In this document: piece after piece, positions 8,805-17,873 of the stretch
How the letters are laid out: the number at the start of each line of letters is the position of its first letter
How positions within the stretch are numbered: the stretch's first letter is position 1
From: Clostridium sp. MCC353
GTDB lineage: Bacteria > Bacillota > Clostridia > Lachnospirales > Lachnospiraceae
Direction of reading: 5' to 3'
Length of the DNA: 50,945 bases
Assembly: GCF_018785315.1 (NCBI RefSeq)
Contig: NZ_WQPN01000062.1
Coordinates: forward strand, 1 to 50,945
Position numbers and translations under genes: made by a program
Notes under the pieces: model-generated
Database searches by the model: none
What the model was told of the DNA's origin: nothing
What the model saw: the letters and a program-made list of their open reading frames with translations, nothing else

Positions 8805-11075
8805 TCACATTTCCACTGCAATCCAGCTTCCCTGGTTGTGTTTTTCCACAATGATCTGGTGTTCAATCCGTTCTTTCAGCTCCTCCACATGGGAAATGAT
8901 TCCGATCATCCTTCCCCCGCCTCCAAGAGCGGTCAGAATCTGAATTGCCTGGCTCAAAGATTCCTCATCCAAAGCTCCGAATCCCTCATCCACAAACAGG
9001 GTTTCCACCTGGATACCGCCTGCAAACTGCTGAACCACATCCGATGTGCCCAGAGCCAATGCCAGCGCGGCCTTGAACGTCTCCCCTCCGGAAAGGCTTT
9101 TCACCGACCTTTTTTTGCCCGTATACTGGTCAAATACTTCCAGCTCCATCCCTTCCCTGCTCCTGCGGTCCCGGGTGATGGGAAGACGGTGCAGTTCATA
9201 ACGCCCCTCTGTCATGGCCGTCAGCCTCTGATTGGAGGCCCGCAGAATATCATCCAGATACACCGAAAGCACATACTGTTCAAATACCAGATTCCTGTTA
9301 TTATAGCCGTTTGCCGCCCGTTCCACCTCACGCAGAGAGCCGTAAACCTGTTCCAGCTGCTCCTTTTCCTCCAAATGTTTTTTCAGCACCGATACAGCCT
9401 TTTTATTATTTTCATACCGGGCGCCCGCCATCTCTTTTTCCCGGTTGATCCGTTTTCGTTCCTGCTCCAGTTCCGCCAGGACACGGCTTAAACTGCCCAC
9501 ATCCTTTTTCTCCTTCTCGCGGGGCGCCTTTAAAGAAGACCTCAATTGGGCGCAGGAAGATTTCAGCCCTTCCAGCCTCAGCTTCCCGTTCTGGTAGCCG
9601 TTTTCACATTCCTTTATTTCTTTTTCTTCCACTGAAATGGCCTCTTCCAGTCCTGCGGTCCGCTCATTCAGACGGTCTTTTGCTTCCTGCCCCCCATCGC
9701 TTAGATCCCATTCCTTCAGCCCCTCTTCCAGAGATTTCAGGGCGCCCACCATGGAGGCCGCCTCAGTCTGGGCGTCTACGGCCTTTTTCCACGCGTCTTC
9801 ATAGATGAGTTTCAGCTCTTTTACCCGGTTTTCCGACGGCACATCCGCTTCCATACCGGCAGGCGCCGGATGATGCGTGGAACCGCAGACCGGACAGGGC
9901 ATCCCTTCTTTTAAGTCCATAGCCAAAATGCCTGCGGACGCTTTTTTATACCTGTCATCCAGATACTCATATTCCTGTTTCTTTTCCTTTGCCGCCCCAT
10001 CCAGCCTCAGATACTCATCCTGCTTCTTTTTCAGAAGCTTTTGCTGCTTCTGCCACAGGGCCAGTTGTTTCTGCTGACCTGTCAGCAGGCGCAGAAGTTC
10101 TCTGGACTGTTCCAGCTTTTTCTTTCTGGCAGGCAGTTTTTTAAACTCTTTCTCCAACTGCTTTACATTTTCATTTAAAATGTCCCGCTCCCCCCGAAGG
10201 GCTTTCAGCCGCTCGCATCCCTCTTCATACTGCTGGATCAAAAAATTCCTGTGTTTCCACTGTTCCGCCTGCTGTACCGCCTTTTTATAAGCGGTCTCCC
10301 GCTCCTGCCAAAGCCGGTCCAAATCCTCCCGGATCATTACCAGCCGTTCCTGCTCTTCTTCAGCGGCCTTCACAATCTTTCCATAATTTCTGTTCTTTTT
10401 CCCCAGAAGTTCCGCAAACGCCTCCCCCTCCACCCGGATGGAGGATGCCGTCTCATCGGCCCTGTGCTTCTTTTCTTCTATCTGCACATAAATCCGCTTC
10501 ACTTCAGAGGTCAGGGCCGCCGCTATGCAGTCATAAAGCCTGGTCTGGAAAATGTCACGGAATATCTGCGTCCGTTCTTTGGAACTGGCGGTTAAAAGCT
10601 GCTGGAACTCCCCCTGGGCGATCATGGAGATCTGCTTAAACTGGCGGTAATCCAATCCCAGCAGTTCCTCCACCTTTTCCGTCACCGAGCTGCTGCCCGA
10701 GGCCAGAAGTTCACCGCCTCCGAATATCTGGGCCGCTTCATTTTCCGTGGTAAACCCTTCCCCCCGCAGTTTGGGCCTGTCGTATCTGGGATTGCGGGTC
10801 ACTTTATATTCCACGCCTTTGTGAAGAAAGGTGAGTTCCACATAGGTGGGCGTTTCCGGCACGGCAAAATCACTTCTCAGGCTGTCCTTTTCCCGGATGC
10901 TTCCGCTCACTTCCCCATATAAGGCAAATGTAATTCCGTCAAATATGGTGGTTTTTCCCGCACCCGTCGGGCCTGTTATCAAAAAAAGCCCTTCCCGGCA
11001 GACCTTTTCAAAATCCACCCTCTGTTTCTCTTTATAAGGCCCCCAGCCGCAAAGGGTCAATGACAATGGTTTCAA
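8805..11075 (-). CDS. sbcC: SbcC-type exonuclease ATPase subunit
   Basis: 756 aa. Walker A GPTGAGKTT near residue 36, long coiled coils around a zinc-hook PCPVCGSTHHP near residue 400, ABC signature LSGGETFKAALALALG, and Walker B/D-loop LFVDEGFGALDEESL. With SbcD it forms the Mre11-Rad50-like nuclease that opens DNA hairpins and processes blocked ends. It is short for the family (often about 1000 aa), which suggests shorter coiled-coil arms. The start is TTG, and its TTGA overlaps the sbcD stop codon, so the two subunits are probably translationally coupled. Spacing to the GGAGG fits. Confidence 0.93.
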   Translation of the reverse strand: MKPLSLTLCGWGPYKEKQRVDFEKVCREGLFLITGPTGAGKTTIFDGITFALYGEVSGSIREKDSLRSDFAVPETPTYVELTFLHKGVEYKVTRNPRYDRPKLRGEGFTTENEAAQIFGGGELLASGSSSVTEKVEELLGLDYRQFKQISMIAQGEFQQLLTASSKERTQIFRDIFQTRLYDCIAAALTSEVKRIYVQIEEKKHRADETASSIRVEGEAFAELLGKKNRNYGKIVKAAEEEQERLVMIREDLDRLWQERETAYKKAVQQAEQWKHRNFLIQQYEEGCERLKALRGERDILNENVKQLEKEFKKLPARKKKLEQSRELLRLLTGQQKQLALWQKQQKLLKKKQDEYLRLDGAAKEKKQEYEYLDDRYKKASAGILAMDLKEGMPCPVCGSTHHPAPAGMEADVPSENRVKELKLIYEDAWKKAVDAQTEAASMVGALKSLEEGLKEWDLSDGGQEAKDRLNERTAGLEEAISVEEKEIKECENGYQNGKLRLEGLKSSCAQLRSSLKAPREKEKKDVGSLSRVLAELEQERKRINREKEMAGARYENNKKAVSVLKKHLEEKEQLEQVYGSLREVERAANGYNNRNLVFEQYVLSVYLDDILRASNQRLTAMTEGRYELHRLPITRDRRSREGMELEVFDQYTGKKRSVKSLSGGETFKAALALALGTSDVVQQFAGGIQVETLFVDEGFGALDEESLSQAIQILTALGGGGRMIGIISHVEELKERIEHQIIVEKHNQGSWIAVEM

Positions 11076-12220
11076 TTCACCGCCTCCTTTGCCTGTTCTA
11101 TGGCCCTCACCGCCATCCTGGCCTGTTCCTCACTCATCTCTTTTCCCATCACATCCTGGAAAAAATCAGTGAACAGCTCAAATGCCGATTTCTGCTTCAC
11201 TTCCACCGCATGATAGATCTCCGTTTCCCGCTCCTGGCTCCGCTTCTCTATCTGAAGCTGCATCACATTGGGATACACGCTTCTGATGGTTCCGATGGGA
11301 TCGATCAGCTCCTCTTCATTGGTAAGAACCGCCAGAATGTAATCCAGACAGTCCTCCTGTTTTGCAACCTCCGGTGAAATGAGGGCAGACAGCTTTCCCT
11401 TAATCTTTCTCATATCATGGATTGGGGTCAGACCTTCCGCTTTTAGGGAAACCAGCCCTTTTGAGTTCATTTCCCCCACCAGCACATGTTTCTCGTGATT
11501 CGCTTCTGAAAATGAATATTTTACCGGAGAACCTGAATAATAAACCGGTTTTCCGCCTATTTTCTGACCGCCGTGGATATGTCCCAGCGCCACATAATCA
11601 AACGCATCAAATAGGGAAACTTCCACCTGGTCCGTTCCACCTACAGATACCCGTGATTCCGAATCAGATAAATCCGGTTCTTTTCCCTGGTTCACAACAA
11701 ATTGATGGGCCAGCAGGATATTGGCCCCCTGCTCTTCGTAGTCCACGTGTTTTAAAATCTCTTTCATGGCGTCTTCGTGGTTTTCAACCTCTGCCCCGTA
11801 TAAAGCCTTCACCTGGACCGGCTTTGCATAAGGCGCCATGTGCACCCGGACATTTCCCGCCCCGTCTTTAAAATCCACATACCGGATCCGTTTTCCAAGG
11901 CCGCCTTCCATATAAAGCCCTTTATGTTCCAAAATGCGGCTGGCAAAGCCGATCCGTTCCGCACAGTCATGATTTCCTGCTATGGAAAGGACTTTTATGC
12001 CTGAATCCACAAGTTTTGTAAGGAACTCATCCAGAACCGATACGGCAAATGCGGGCGGTATGGACCGGTCATACAAATCACCGCACAGGAAAACAGCGTC
12101 CGCCTTCTCCCGGCAGGCAATCTCCGTGATCTGTTCCAGGACGTGAACCTGCTCCTGAAGCATGGAAAACCCATTGACCACTTTTCCGATATGGAGATCC
12201 GATGTATGGACAAATTTCAT
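11072..12220 (-). CDS. sbcD: SbcD-type exonuclease nuclease subunit
   Basis: 382 aa. Metallophosphoesterase motifs are FVHTSDLHIGK at the N-terminus, FLCGDLYDR, SIAGNHDCAER and ALGHIHGGQ. This is the manganese-dependent nuclease partner of SbcC. An ATG four codons upstream is part of the sequence ATGGAGGTATTTATG; the GGAGG inside it is the ribosome binding site for the chosen ATG, so the shorter form is preferred. It lies 21 bp after the HAD gene and overlaps sbcC by 4 bp, forming a three-gene operon. Confidence 0.95.
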   Translation of the reverse strand: MKFVHTSDLHIGKVVNGFSMLQEQVHVLEQITEIACREKADAVFLCGDLYDRSIPPAFAVSVLDEFLTKLVDSGIKVLSIAGNHDCAERIGFASRILEHKGLYMEGGLGKRIRYVDFKDGAGNVRVHMAPYAKPVQVKALYGAEVENHEDAMKEILKHVDYEEQGANILLAHQFVVNQGKEPDLSDSESRVSVGGTDQVEVSLFDAFDYVALGHIHGGQKIGGKPVYYSGSPVKYSFSEANHEKHVLVGEMNSKGLVSLKAEGLTPIHDMRKIKGKLSALISPEVAKQEDCLDYILAVLTNEEELIDPIGTIRSVYPNVMQLQIEKRSQERETEIYHAVEVKQKSAFELFTDFFQDVMGKEMSEEQARMAVRAIEQAKEAVN

Positions 12221-12241
12221 AAATACCTCCATTTGGAATTT

Positions 12242-13036
12242 CTATTTTTCTGTAACTAACAGTTTTAAAATCTTCAGCACACCATCGTTCACATTGGTAT
12301 CCGCCTGGAAACGGGCCGCTTTTTTCACTTCCGGCCTGGCATTTCCAATGGCAAAGCTGTAATATGCCCGTTTTAACATCTCGATGTCATTGAGCTGGTC
12401 TCCAAAAGCCATCGTCTCCTCCGGAAGAATCTCCAGGCTTTCCTGAAGCAGCTTCACCGCTTCCCCCTTATTGATGCCATTGGCCATACAGTCCATCCAC
12501 ATATCACCGGAAATGGTCATCTTCAGCTTGTCCTTATACTTTTCCCTCAAATCCGCGGTGGCGGCTTCCACTGCTTCCTTCTTGTAAACAGCCACTTTGA
12601 TGAACTGATCCTCCACCTTTGTGAGATCCTCCACGGTCTTTACCCGGAATTTATAACCATTTACCATCCAGTCCACAAAATCCCGATCCTTCGTCTCCAT
12701 ATAAACCACATCAGGTCCGCTGACCATGACCTCCAGATCTTCCCTTTCCCTGATATCACGAACCATATCCAGGACAATCTGTCGGTCCAGGGTATTTAAA
12801 AACAGATTTCTCCCATGGCACCCAATGTAGGCCCCGTTATCCGATAAGTAAAAGATTTTTTCTTTGACCGGGTAGAAAACCTGCTCAATGCTGGCCCACT
12901 GCCTGCCGCTGGCCGCCGCAAACTGGATGCCCTGGCCCCTCAGTTTGAGAATGGTATCGAATACCTCCGGATTGATTACATTTCCCCCGTCTTCCAGCAA
13001 AGTCCCGTCTATATCAGAAACAATTAATTTAATCAT
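12242..13036 (-). CDS. Cof-type HAD phosphatase
   Basis: 264 aa from the ATG preceded by GGAGGAAAAC; the open frame extends 19 codons further without a good ribosome binding site. HAD motif I is LIVSDIDGTLLEDGG (Asp nucleophile), motif II is AAASGR, and motifs III/IV are NKGEAVKLL and MAFGDQLNDIEML. These are soluble sugar-phosphate or flavin-type phosphatases; the substrate cannot be read from sequence. It is first in an operon with sbcD-sbcC. Confidence 0.92.
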   Translation of the reverse strand: MIKLIVSDIDGTLLEDGGNVINPEVFDTILKLRGQGIQFAAASGRQWASIEQVFYPVKEKIFYLSDNGAYIGCHGRNLFLNTLDRQIVLDMVRDIREREDLEVMVSGPDVVYMETKDRDFVDWMVNGYKFRVKTVEDLTKVEDQFIKVAVYKKEAVEAATADLREKYKDKLKMTISGDMWMDCMANGINKGEAVKLLQESLEILPEETMAFGDQLNDIEMLKRAYYSFAIGNARPEVKKAARFQADTNVNDGVLKILKLLVTEK

Positions 13037-13150
13037 GTTTTCCTCCAAATCCGCCGCCTCGAACGGCACCTTATTCATTATAAACAATAACATAAAAGGG
13101 CATCAGCCGCAATGGCTGACCCCCTCTTTTTTAGTTAGGAAGTAATTTCC

Positions 13151-13302
13151 TGTAACAGTTCAGACGGCGGAAAAATTGGTTAAAAAGCGGCGTCAAGCCC
13201 GCTTGTAAGCAGCTTTTTTAACCAATTTTCACATCGGATGGACATCCGATGCTTCTTGACCGGCATTTCCGGTCAAGAAGAAGAGCCGTCTGAACTGTTA
13301 CA
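13151..13302. mobile_element. MITE-like element B1
   Basis: 152 bp bounded by perfect 18-bp terminal inverted repeats (TGTAACAGTTCAGACGGC at 13151-13168, complement at 13285-13302). It is flanked by ATTTCC on both sides (13145-13150 and 13303-13308), consistent with a 6-bp target duplication. Inside are three nested hairpins: AAAATTGGTTAAAAA, CATCGGATG and CTTCTTGACCGG, each with its complement. It has no coding capacity. Related fragments are at 14262-14317 and 31133-31188. Confidence 0.75.
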
Positions 13303-13326
13303 ATTTCCTGGCAACAGTGGTTTTCT

Positions 13327-13887
13327 CTAATAAATTTTCAGTCTTCCAACCACTGGAGTATCGTCATCTTCATCGTCAGAAGATTTCAACTGTAGTCTCA
13401 TGGTATAGGTAAAGTCTGCAAGATAGAACAAGAGCAGGAAAAGCGCTACCTGCTTCTCATAGCTGTAAGGAATATTGCCCACCAGGTTATGTACAAACCC
13501 GTTGAGGAAGCGGAAAAACAGAATTCCCAAAACTCCCCAGGCCAGACTGCTCTGCAGGCAGATGATCCCTTTGTAGTTAAATGATTTCTTACTGTAATCC
13601 CACCAGAAAGAGCCAAACAGGTGAATCATCATTCCCGCTGTGATCAGCTCCATCACAGTAGCCATGATCATGCTGGCGAAATACAGCTTCACCGGCTGGT
13701 CTGCAAACGGCTGGAGAAGCAGGCAGGCGCCCATCGCTCCAAAACCATATATAATGCAAAAAGGACCATGCCCAAATCCCCTGTTCAATACGGGCGTTTT
13801 ATTCTCATAGCTTAAAACCACACATTCCAGCAGATATCCAATAAGACTAAAAGCAAAAAACCAATTGATCATATGATATATGGTCAC
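13327..13887 (-). CDS. Putative ABC transporter permease-like membrane protein (PF06541, CmpB type)
   Basis: 186 aa, with about five predicted membrane segments and an acidic C-terminus (SSDDEDDD). The start of the protein (WFFAFSLIGYLLECVVLS) and RGFGHGPFCIIYGFGA are typical of PF06541, a family named as ABC permease-like but with no proven transport role. The GTG start is chosen because AGAGGG precedes it and a promoter lies just upstream; an ATG five codons in is the alternative. The longer open frame upstream would lie before the promoter. No ATPase partner is nearby. Confidence 0.8.
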   Translation of the reverse strand: MTIYHMINWFFAFSLIGYLLECVVLSYENKTPVLNRGFGHGPFCIIYGFGAMGACLLLQPFADQPVKLYFASMIMATVMELITAGMMIHLFGSFWWDYSKKSFNYKGIICLQSSLAWGVLGILFFRFLNGFVHNLVGNIPYSYEKQVALFLLLFYLADFTYTMRLQLKSSDDEDDDTPVVGRLKIY

Positions 13888-13904
13888 GGATGTCCCTCTT
13901 TTCC

Positions 13905-13921
13905 TTAACGTATTCTTAACG
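13905..13921. promoter_or_regulatory. Direct repeat TTAACG-N5-TTAACG near the transcription start
   Basis: Two hexamers with 11-bp periodicity overlap the predicted start of transcription of the membrane protein gene. The spacing is like that of OmpR/PhoB-family sites; the regulator is not known. Confidence 0.4.
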
Positions 13922-13926
13922 GGTTC

Positions 13927-13955
13927 AGTATAATATAGAAAAACTTGGATTGCAA
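13927..13955 (-). promoter_or_regulatory. Sigma-A-like promoter of the PF06541 gene
   Basis: On the minus strand TTGCAA (13950-13955) and TATACT (13927-13932) are 17 bp apart, giving a leader of about 33 nt to the GTG start. Confidence 0.65.
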
Positions 13956-13992
13956 GGAAATTTTTCTTACAATTCGCAAAAAAGTTTGGGGT

Positions 13993-14049
13993 AGGTTTAC
14001 AAATTGCGGACCGGCACACACAACGCACCTGGCCGCAATTTGTAAACCT
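13993..14049. repeat. 17-bp perfect inverted repeat
   Basis: AGGTTTACAAATTGCGG (13993-14009) and its exact complement (14033-14049) are separated by 23 bp. It lies upstream of the promoter at 13927-13955, with no T-run beside it. A second inverted repeat, AAGACCTTTGTTAT at 14133-14146 and its complement at 14177-14190, is followed by TTTAT and could be a terminator on the plus strand. Confidence 0.6.
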
Positions 14050-14261
14050 GGCAGCCGCTGGGGTATTGATAAAAACCAAGAGCGGCTTTGTATAATCTAT
14101 TTGTTTGATTAACAGATAGTTCAATTACACAACAAGACCTTTGTTATTAAAATATGGCGGCTGAGGCACTTTCCTATAACAAAGGTCTTTTATCGTTTGG
14201 AGGATTGATTCTTTATATTAATTCCTTGAATCGGCTGCTCCAATAAATTGTATTAAACTGT

Positions 14262-14317
14262 TGCAGCAGTTCAGACGGCTAAACTTCTTGACCGAAAAGG
14301 CCGTCCAAACTATTACA
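14262..14317. mobile_element. MITE-like element B2 (internally deleted)
   Basis: The ends TGCAGCAGTTCAGACGGC and GCCGTCCAAACTATTACA match the terminal repeats of element B1 at most positions, and the interior keeps only CTTCTTGACCG. This looks like a short deleted copy. The rest of 13888-14359 holds the promoter and inverted repeats listed separately and no gene. Confidence 0.6.
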
Positions 14318-14359
14318 AATATTATTTTCAAAAATAGTTCAAATAAGACGATATTGTCT

Positions 14360-14818
14360 TTAATAAACCGAATTCATAAACAGCGCAATCAATATGCCCA
14401 ATACCGCTCCTGCGAAGACCTGGAGGGGGGTGTGGCCTACGAATTCTTTTAGTTTCTGCTGGAACTCTAAATTACTGAGCTGCAGAAAATCCTGCTGCAT
14501 GAGGATGTTCAGAAGTCTGGCCTGTTTACCTGTTTCCTGTCTGACGCCAATGGCGTCGTACATGACCACTGCAGACAGTACAAAACAGACTGCAAATTCA
14601 AAAGAACCCACTCCATACTGGTAGGCTGTGGACGTTGTCAAAGCGCAGACTGTGGCCGAATGGGAGCTGGGCATTCCGCCGGAGCCGACCATTCTCTCTG
14701 CTGAAAACGATTTATTCAGTGCAAAATCTATGATAGTTTTCAATACCTGCGCTACCGTCCATCCGGTTAACGCGCTGATTAAAACCTTGTTGCTCAGTAT
14801 CTCTTCCCAAAAAGTCAT
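14360..14818 (-). CDS. Divergent PAP2 family membrane protein (YuiD-like)
   Basis: 152 aa with four or five membrane segments. GSGGMPSSHSATVCALTT is the diagnostic segment of the divergent PAP2 family (PF02681), followed by YDAIGVRQETGKQA. Relatives resemble acid phosphatase/vanadium peroxidase lipid phosphatases, but the activity of this branch is unproven. The ATG follows AGGAGAAAACC. It is third in a probable glgA-HD-PAP2 operon, 31 bp after the HD gene. Confidence 0.9.
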   Translation of the reverse strand: MTFWEEILSNKVLISALTGWTVAQVLKTIIDFALNKSFSAERMVGSGGMPSSHSATVCALTTSTAYQYGVGSFEFAVCFVLSAVVMYDAIGVRQETGKQARLLNILMQQDFLQLSNLEFQQKLKEFVGHTPLQVFAGAVLGILIALFMNSVY

Positions 14819-14849
14819 GGTTTTCTCCTATATCCAAAAGCGGTCAATA

Positions 14850-15419
14850 TTATGCAGGGCGTCCCGGATTGAGTAAATGAGCCATCCACCGCCTTGTATG
14901 GGACGCAACTTCCGCCATGCCGCAGAATTTGTCCGCATAGACGATGGACATCCCTTCCCGGCTGCGGGGCGGAACTGGTGTCAGCGGCCACATATGGCGG
15001 AGAATCATATTTTTCTCCATATCCGTCAGTTCAAAATACTTAGACGCATTCTCCATAGCCACCCTGGGGTGGGTTAAGCCGTGGAAACGGTTCCCGGTTT
15101 CCTTCGCATGAGTGTGCCAGTCATATAAAAACAGATCATGAAGCAAGGCAGCCCTTGCGGTCTGCCTGTAATCCCAGTTAAATTTCCGGCAGATACGGTA
15201 ACTCATATAGGACACCTGAATGCAATGGGCCTTACAAGTAGTATTACCATGCTGGATAAACTGATCCATCAAATGAAATACCGGATTTTCCAGGATATCC
15301 TGCACACATGCCAGATATTCCGGATCCTCCTCATATTTTTTTTGCTTCACCCAGGAATCATCGGACGCCCATTCACGGGCCCTGTTCCGCTCTTCCTGTA
15401 AACGATTATATCCTCTCAT
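14850..15419 (-). CDS. HD domain phosphohydrolase-like protein
   Basis: 189 aa, soluble. The HD metal site is visible: H84 region (CKAHCIQVSYMSY), ARAALLHDLFLYDWH (the His-Asp pair) and GLTHPRVAMENA, with the closing Asp probably in IVYADKF. HD proteins of this size hydrolyse phosphate esters of nucleotides or remain uncharacterised; the substrate is unknown. It starts 3 bp after the glgA stop with only a weak GATTGGA as ribosome binding site, so coupling to glgA is likely. Confidence 0.85.
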   Translation of the reverse strand: MRGYNRLQEERNRAREWASDDSWVKQKKYEEDPEYLACVQDILENPVFHLMDQFIQHGNTTCKAHCIQVSYMSYRICRKFNWDYRQTARAALLHDLFLYDWHTHAKETGNRFHGLTHPRVAMENASKYFELTDMEKNMILRHMWPLTPVPPRSREGMSIVYADKFCGMAEVASHTRRWMAHLLNPGRPA

Positions 15420-15422
15420 ACT

Positions 15423-16868
15423 TTAATATCCAATCAGCCAGTCATATAACTCCTGGTATTTAAGGGCCGATGCATTCCATGAATAATCCTTTGCCATGCC
15501 GCGGTCAATCAACTTGTTCCATTCACGCTTTTTATCGTAATAAACATGTTTCGCATAATTCACGCTTGCAAGCATCTCATGTGCATTATAATTAGCGAAT
15601 GAGAAACCGGTTCCGGTGCTCTCAAATTCGTTATATGGCTCAACCGTATCCTTCAGTCCGCCTGTCTCCCTGACAACCGGCACCGTACCGTATCTGAGGG
15701 CCATCAACTGGCTTAAACCGCAGGGTTCAAACAGAGACGGCATTAAAAATGCGTCACACGCCGCATAAATCTTATGGGACATCGGTTCCGAATAATAGAT
15801 ATTGGCAGAAACGCGGCCGCTGTACTTCCACGCATAATGACGGAACATGTTCTCATATTTATCATCACCGGTTCCCAACACTACCAACTGGATGTCTTCC
15901 GTGCACATCTCATCCATCACACACTGAATCAGGTCAAGGCCCTTCTGATCCGTAAGCCTGGATACGATTCCTATCATGAACTTCTTTCCATCCACCTCAA
16001 GTCCGAGTTCTTCCTGTAAAGCCAGTTTGTTCTTGATCTTCTCTTTCCGGAATGTTTTCGCATTATAGTTGCGGACGATAAAGGTATCTGTTTCAGGATT
16101 AAACTCTTCATAATCAATTCCATTTACAATGCCGCGCAGGCTGTTGGAACGGGCTCTCATAAGGCCATCCAGCCCCTCGCCGTAAAACGGCATCTTAATC
16201 TCTTCCGCATATGTGCTGCTGACGGTTGTAATCGCATCCGCAAAAACAATGCCGCCTTTTAACATATTACCATCTTTATATGCTTCCAGCTTATCCGGTG
16301 TGAAATAATAGTCCGGCAGCCCTGAAAATCTCTGAATGGTTTTCACATCCCATACGCCCTGGAATTTTAAATTGTGTATGGTAAGCACTGACTTAATGTT
16401 CCGGAAAAATTCTCCTCCGCGGAAACGGTCTTTTAAATAAACCGGAATCAGGCCGGTCTGCCAGTCATGGCAGTGAACGATATCCGGCTGAAAGCCGATT
16501 ACCGGAAGAGCGGACAACGCCGCGTTGCAGTAAAATGAAAACTTTTCAAGATCATAGAGCCAGTCTCCATATGGTTTCGCACCGTTAAAATATCCCTCAT
16601 TGTCGATAAAATAAAAGGTTATTCCCTCATGTACGTATTCCAGAATCCCTACGTATCTGCTCTGTCCCATATAGTCCATATAAAAATGGCTGACATAATT
16701 CATCTTGCTGCGCCATTCTTCTTTTATACACAAGTATTTAGGGATCATGACCCTAACATCGAAATATTCTTTATCAAAACACTTAGGTAAGGAACCGACT
16801 ACATCGGCCAGCCCTCCGGTCTTAATAAATGGAACTGCTTCTGAAGCTATGAACAATATATTCTTCAT
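15423..16868 (-). CDS. glgA: Glycogen synthase (ADP-glucose type)
   Basis: 481 aa, usual length for GT5 glycogen synthases. The N-terminal KTGGLADVVGSLP binds ADP-glucose, HCHDWQTGLIPVYL and GIVNGIDYEEF are conserved, and the C-terminal PSLFEPCGLSQLMALRYGT contains the catalytic Glu region. It extends alpha-1,4-glucan from ADP-glucose in the cytosol. No glgC, glgD, glgB or glgP is adjacent, so the rest of the pathway is elsewhere. The ATG is preceded by GGGAGG. Confidence 0.96.
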   Translation of the reverse strand: MKNILFIASEAVPFIKTGGLADVVGSLPKCFDKEYFDVRVMIPKYLCIKEEWRSKMNYVSHFYMDYMGQSRYVGILEYVHEGITFYFIDNEGYFNGAKPYGDWLYDLEKFSFYCNAALSALPVIGFQPDIVHCHDWQTGLIPVYLKDRFRGGEFFRNIKSVLTIHNLKFQGVWDVKTIQRFSGLPDYYFTPDKLEAYKDGNMLKGGIVFADAITTVSSTYAEEIKMPFYGEGLDGLMRARSNSLRGIVNGIDYEEFNPETDTFIVRNYNAKTFRKEKIKNKLALQEELGLEVDGKKFMIGIVSRLTDQKGLDLIQCVMDEMCTEDIQLVVLGTGDDKYENMFRHYAWKYSGRVSANIYYSEPMSHKIYAACDAFLMPSLFEPCGLSQLMALRYGTVPVVRETGGLKDTVEPYNEFESTGTGFSFANYNAHEMLASVNYAKHVYYDKKREWNKLIDRGMAKDYSWNASALKYQELYDWLIGY

Positions 16869-16974
16869 GCGAAAACCTCCCTCGCCAACGGTCTGCCGCT
16901 GATACGCAGACTCTCATTAGGGATAGTATACAATATTTTTGAGAATTTAGGAAGTGGAAACTGAGAATTTATCT

Positions 16975-17781
16975 TTACAATCTCTTATAATCAAGGCGGA
17001 TCTTATCAGAAATCAACGCTATAAATTCAGAATTTGTCGGCTTGCCTTTTCCATTGCTGACCGTATAGCCGAAAATCGCATTGATGGTATCCATCTTTCC
17101 TCTGCTCCAAGCTACCTCAATCGCATGTCTGATCGCCCGTTCCACGCGGCTCGGTGTGGTCTGGTGCTGTTTTGCTATATTGGGATACAAAACTTTTGTC
17201 ACCGACGTGAGCATTTCCTGATCCGCAACTGAAATGGCTATCGCATCTCTCAAATACTGATATCCCTTAATATGCGCGGGAATGCCGATTTCATGAAGCA
17301 TTTTAGTGACATCATTTTCCAGGTTCTGCTCCATATAGTCATATTTATCCGTATATGGCTTAATTCTCTTGTTTTCCAGACAGCTGATTCTGTCTTTTCT
17401 TCCCTTTTCCGCTACCTGACGCACTTTGGTGACAATCATCTTCCTGGAAAATGGTTTCATTATGTAATAATATGCGCCCATGCGGAAGGCTTCTTCCGTC
17501 ATATTCTCGCTTCCGGCCGCGGTTACCATGATAAACGACGGCGACTTTTTCAGTGTTTCGTTGTTTTTCACCTTTTCCATCACCGATATTCCGTCCAGTC
17601 TCGGCATAATAATATCCATAAGAACAATATCCGGCTTCGTTTTGACAATCATGTTATAGGCATCTTCTCCATTATCCGCCTGTCCAACTACCTTAAAATC
17701 CTCTTCTCCTTCAAGTATATCACACAGCACCTCCAGTGTCTGTGGGTTATCATCTGCAATTGCAATACTTAATTCTGCCAT
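16975..17781 (-). CDS. spo0A: Sporulation master regulator Spo0A
   Basis: 268 aa from the ATG preceded by AGGAGGAATAGGAGT; the open frame upstream runs through the promoter. The receiver domain has the acidic pair in [12 protein letters not shown], the phospho-acceptor Asp in [14 protein letters not shown] and Lys in YYIMKPF. The C-terminal DNA-binding domain has the Spo0A recognition-helix segment [20 protein letters not shown]. When phosphorylated it binds 0A boxes and controls entry into sporulation. The usual spoIVB neighbour is absent. Its own upstream region has a perfect 0A box. Confidence 0.97.
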   Translation of the reverse strand: MAELSIAIADDNPQTLEVLCDILEGEEDFKVVGQADNGEDAYNMIVKTKPDIVLMDIIMPRLDGISVMEKVKNNETLKKSPSFIMVTAAGSENMTEEAFRMGAYYYIMKPFSRKMIVTKVRQVAEKGRKDRISCLENKRIKPYTDKYDYMEQNLENDVTKMLHEIGIPAHIKGYQYLRDAIAISVADQEMLTSVTKVLYPNIAKQHQTTPSRVERAIRHAIEVAWSRGKMDTINAIFGYTVSNGKGKPTNSEFIALISDKIRLDYKRL

Positions 17782-17818
17782 ACTCCTATTCCTCCTGTTT
17801 GTTACTTTTTGTACACTG

Positions 17819-17848
17819 ATTATAGTATCGGAAAATGGTAATCCGCAA
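17819..17848 (-). promoter_or_regulatory. Sigma-A-like promoter of spo0A
   Basis: Minus-strand TTGCGG (17843-17848) and TATAAT (17819-17824) are 18 bp apart, about 38 bp before the start codon. Confidence 0.6.
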
Positions 17849-17866
17849 TGTGATTCCATCGCAATA

Positions 17867-17873
17867 TTCGACA
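17867..17873. promoter_or_regulatory. 0A box upstream of spo0A
   Basis: TTCGACA on the plus strand (TGTCGAA on the minus strand) is a perfect match to the Spo0A binding consensus, about 19 bp upstream of the -35 box. Near matches with one change lie at about 17999-18007 and 18031-18037. This suggests autoregulation. Confidence 0.65.
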
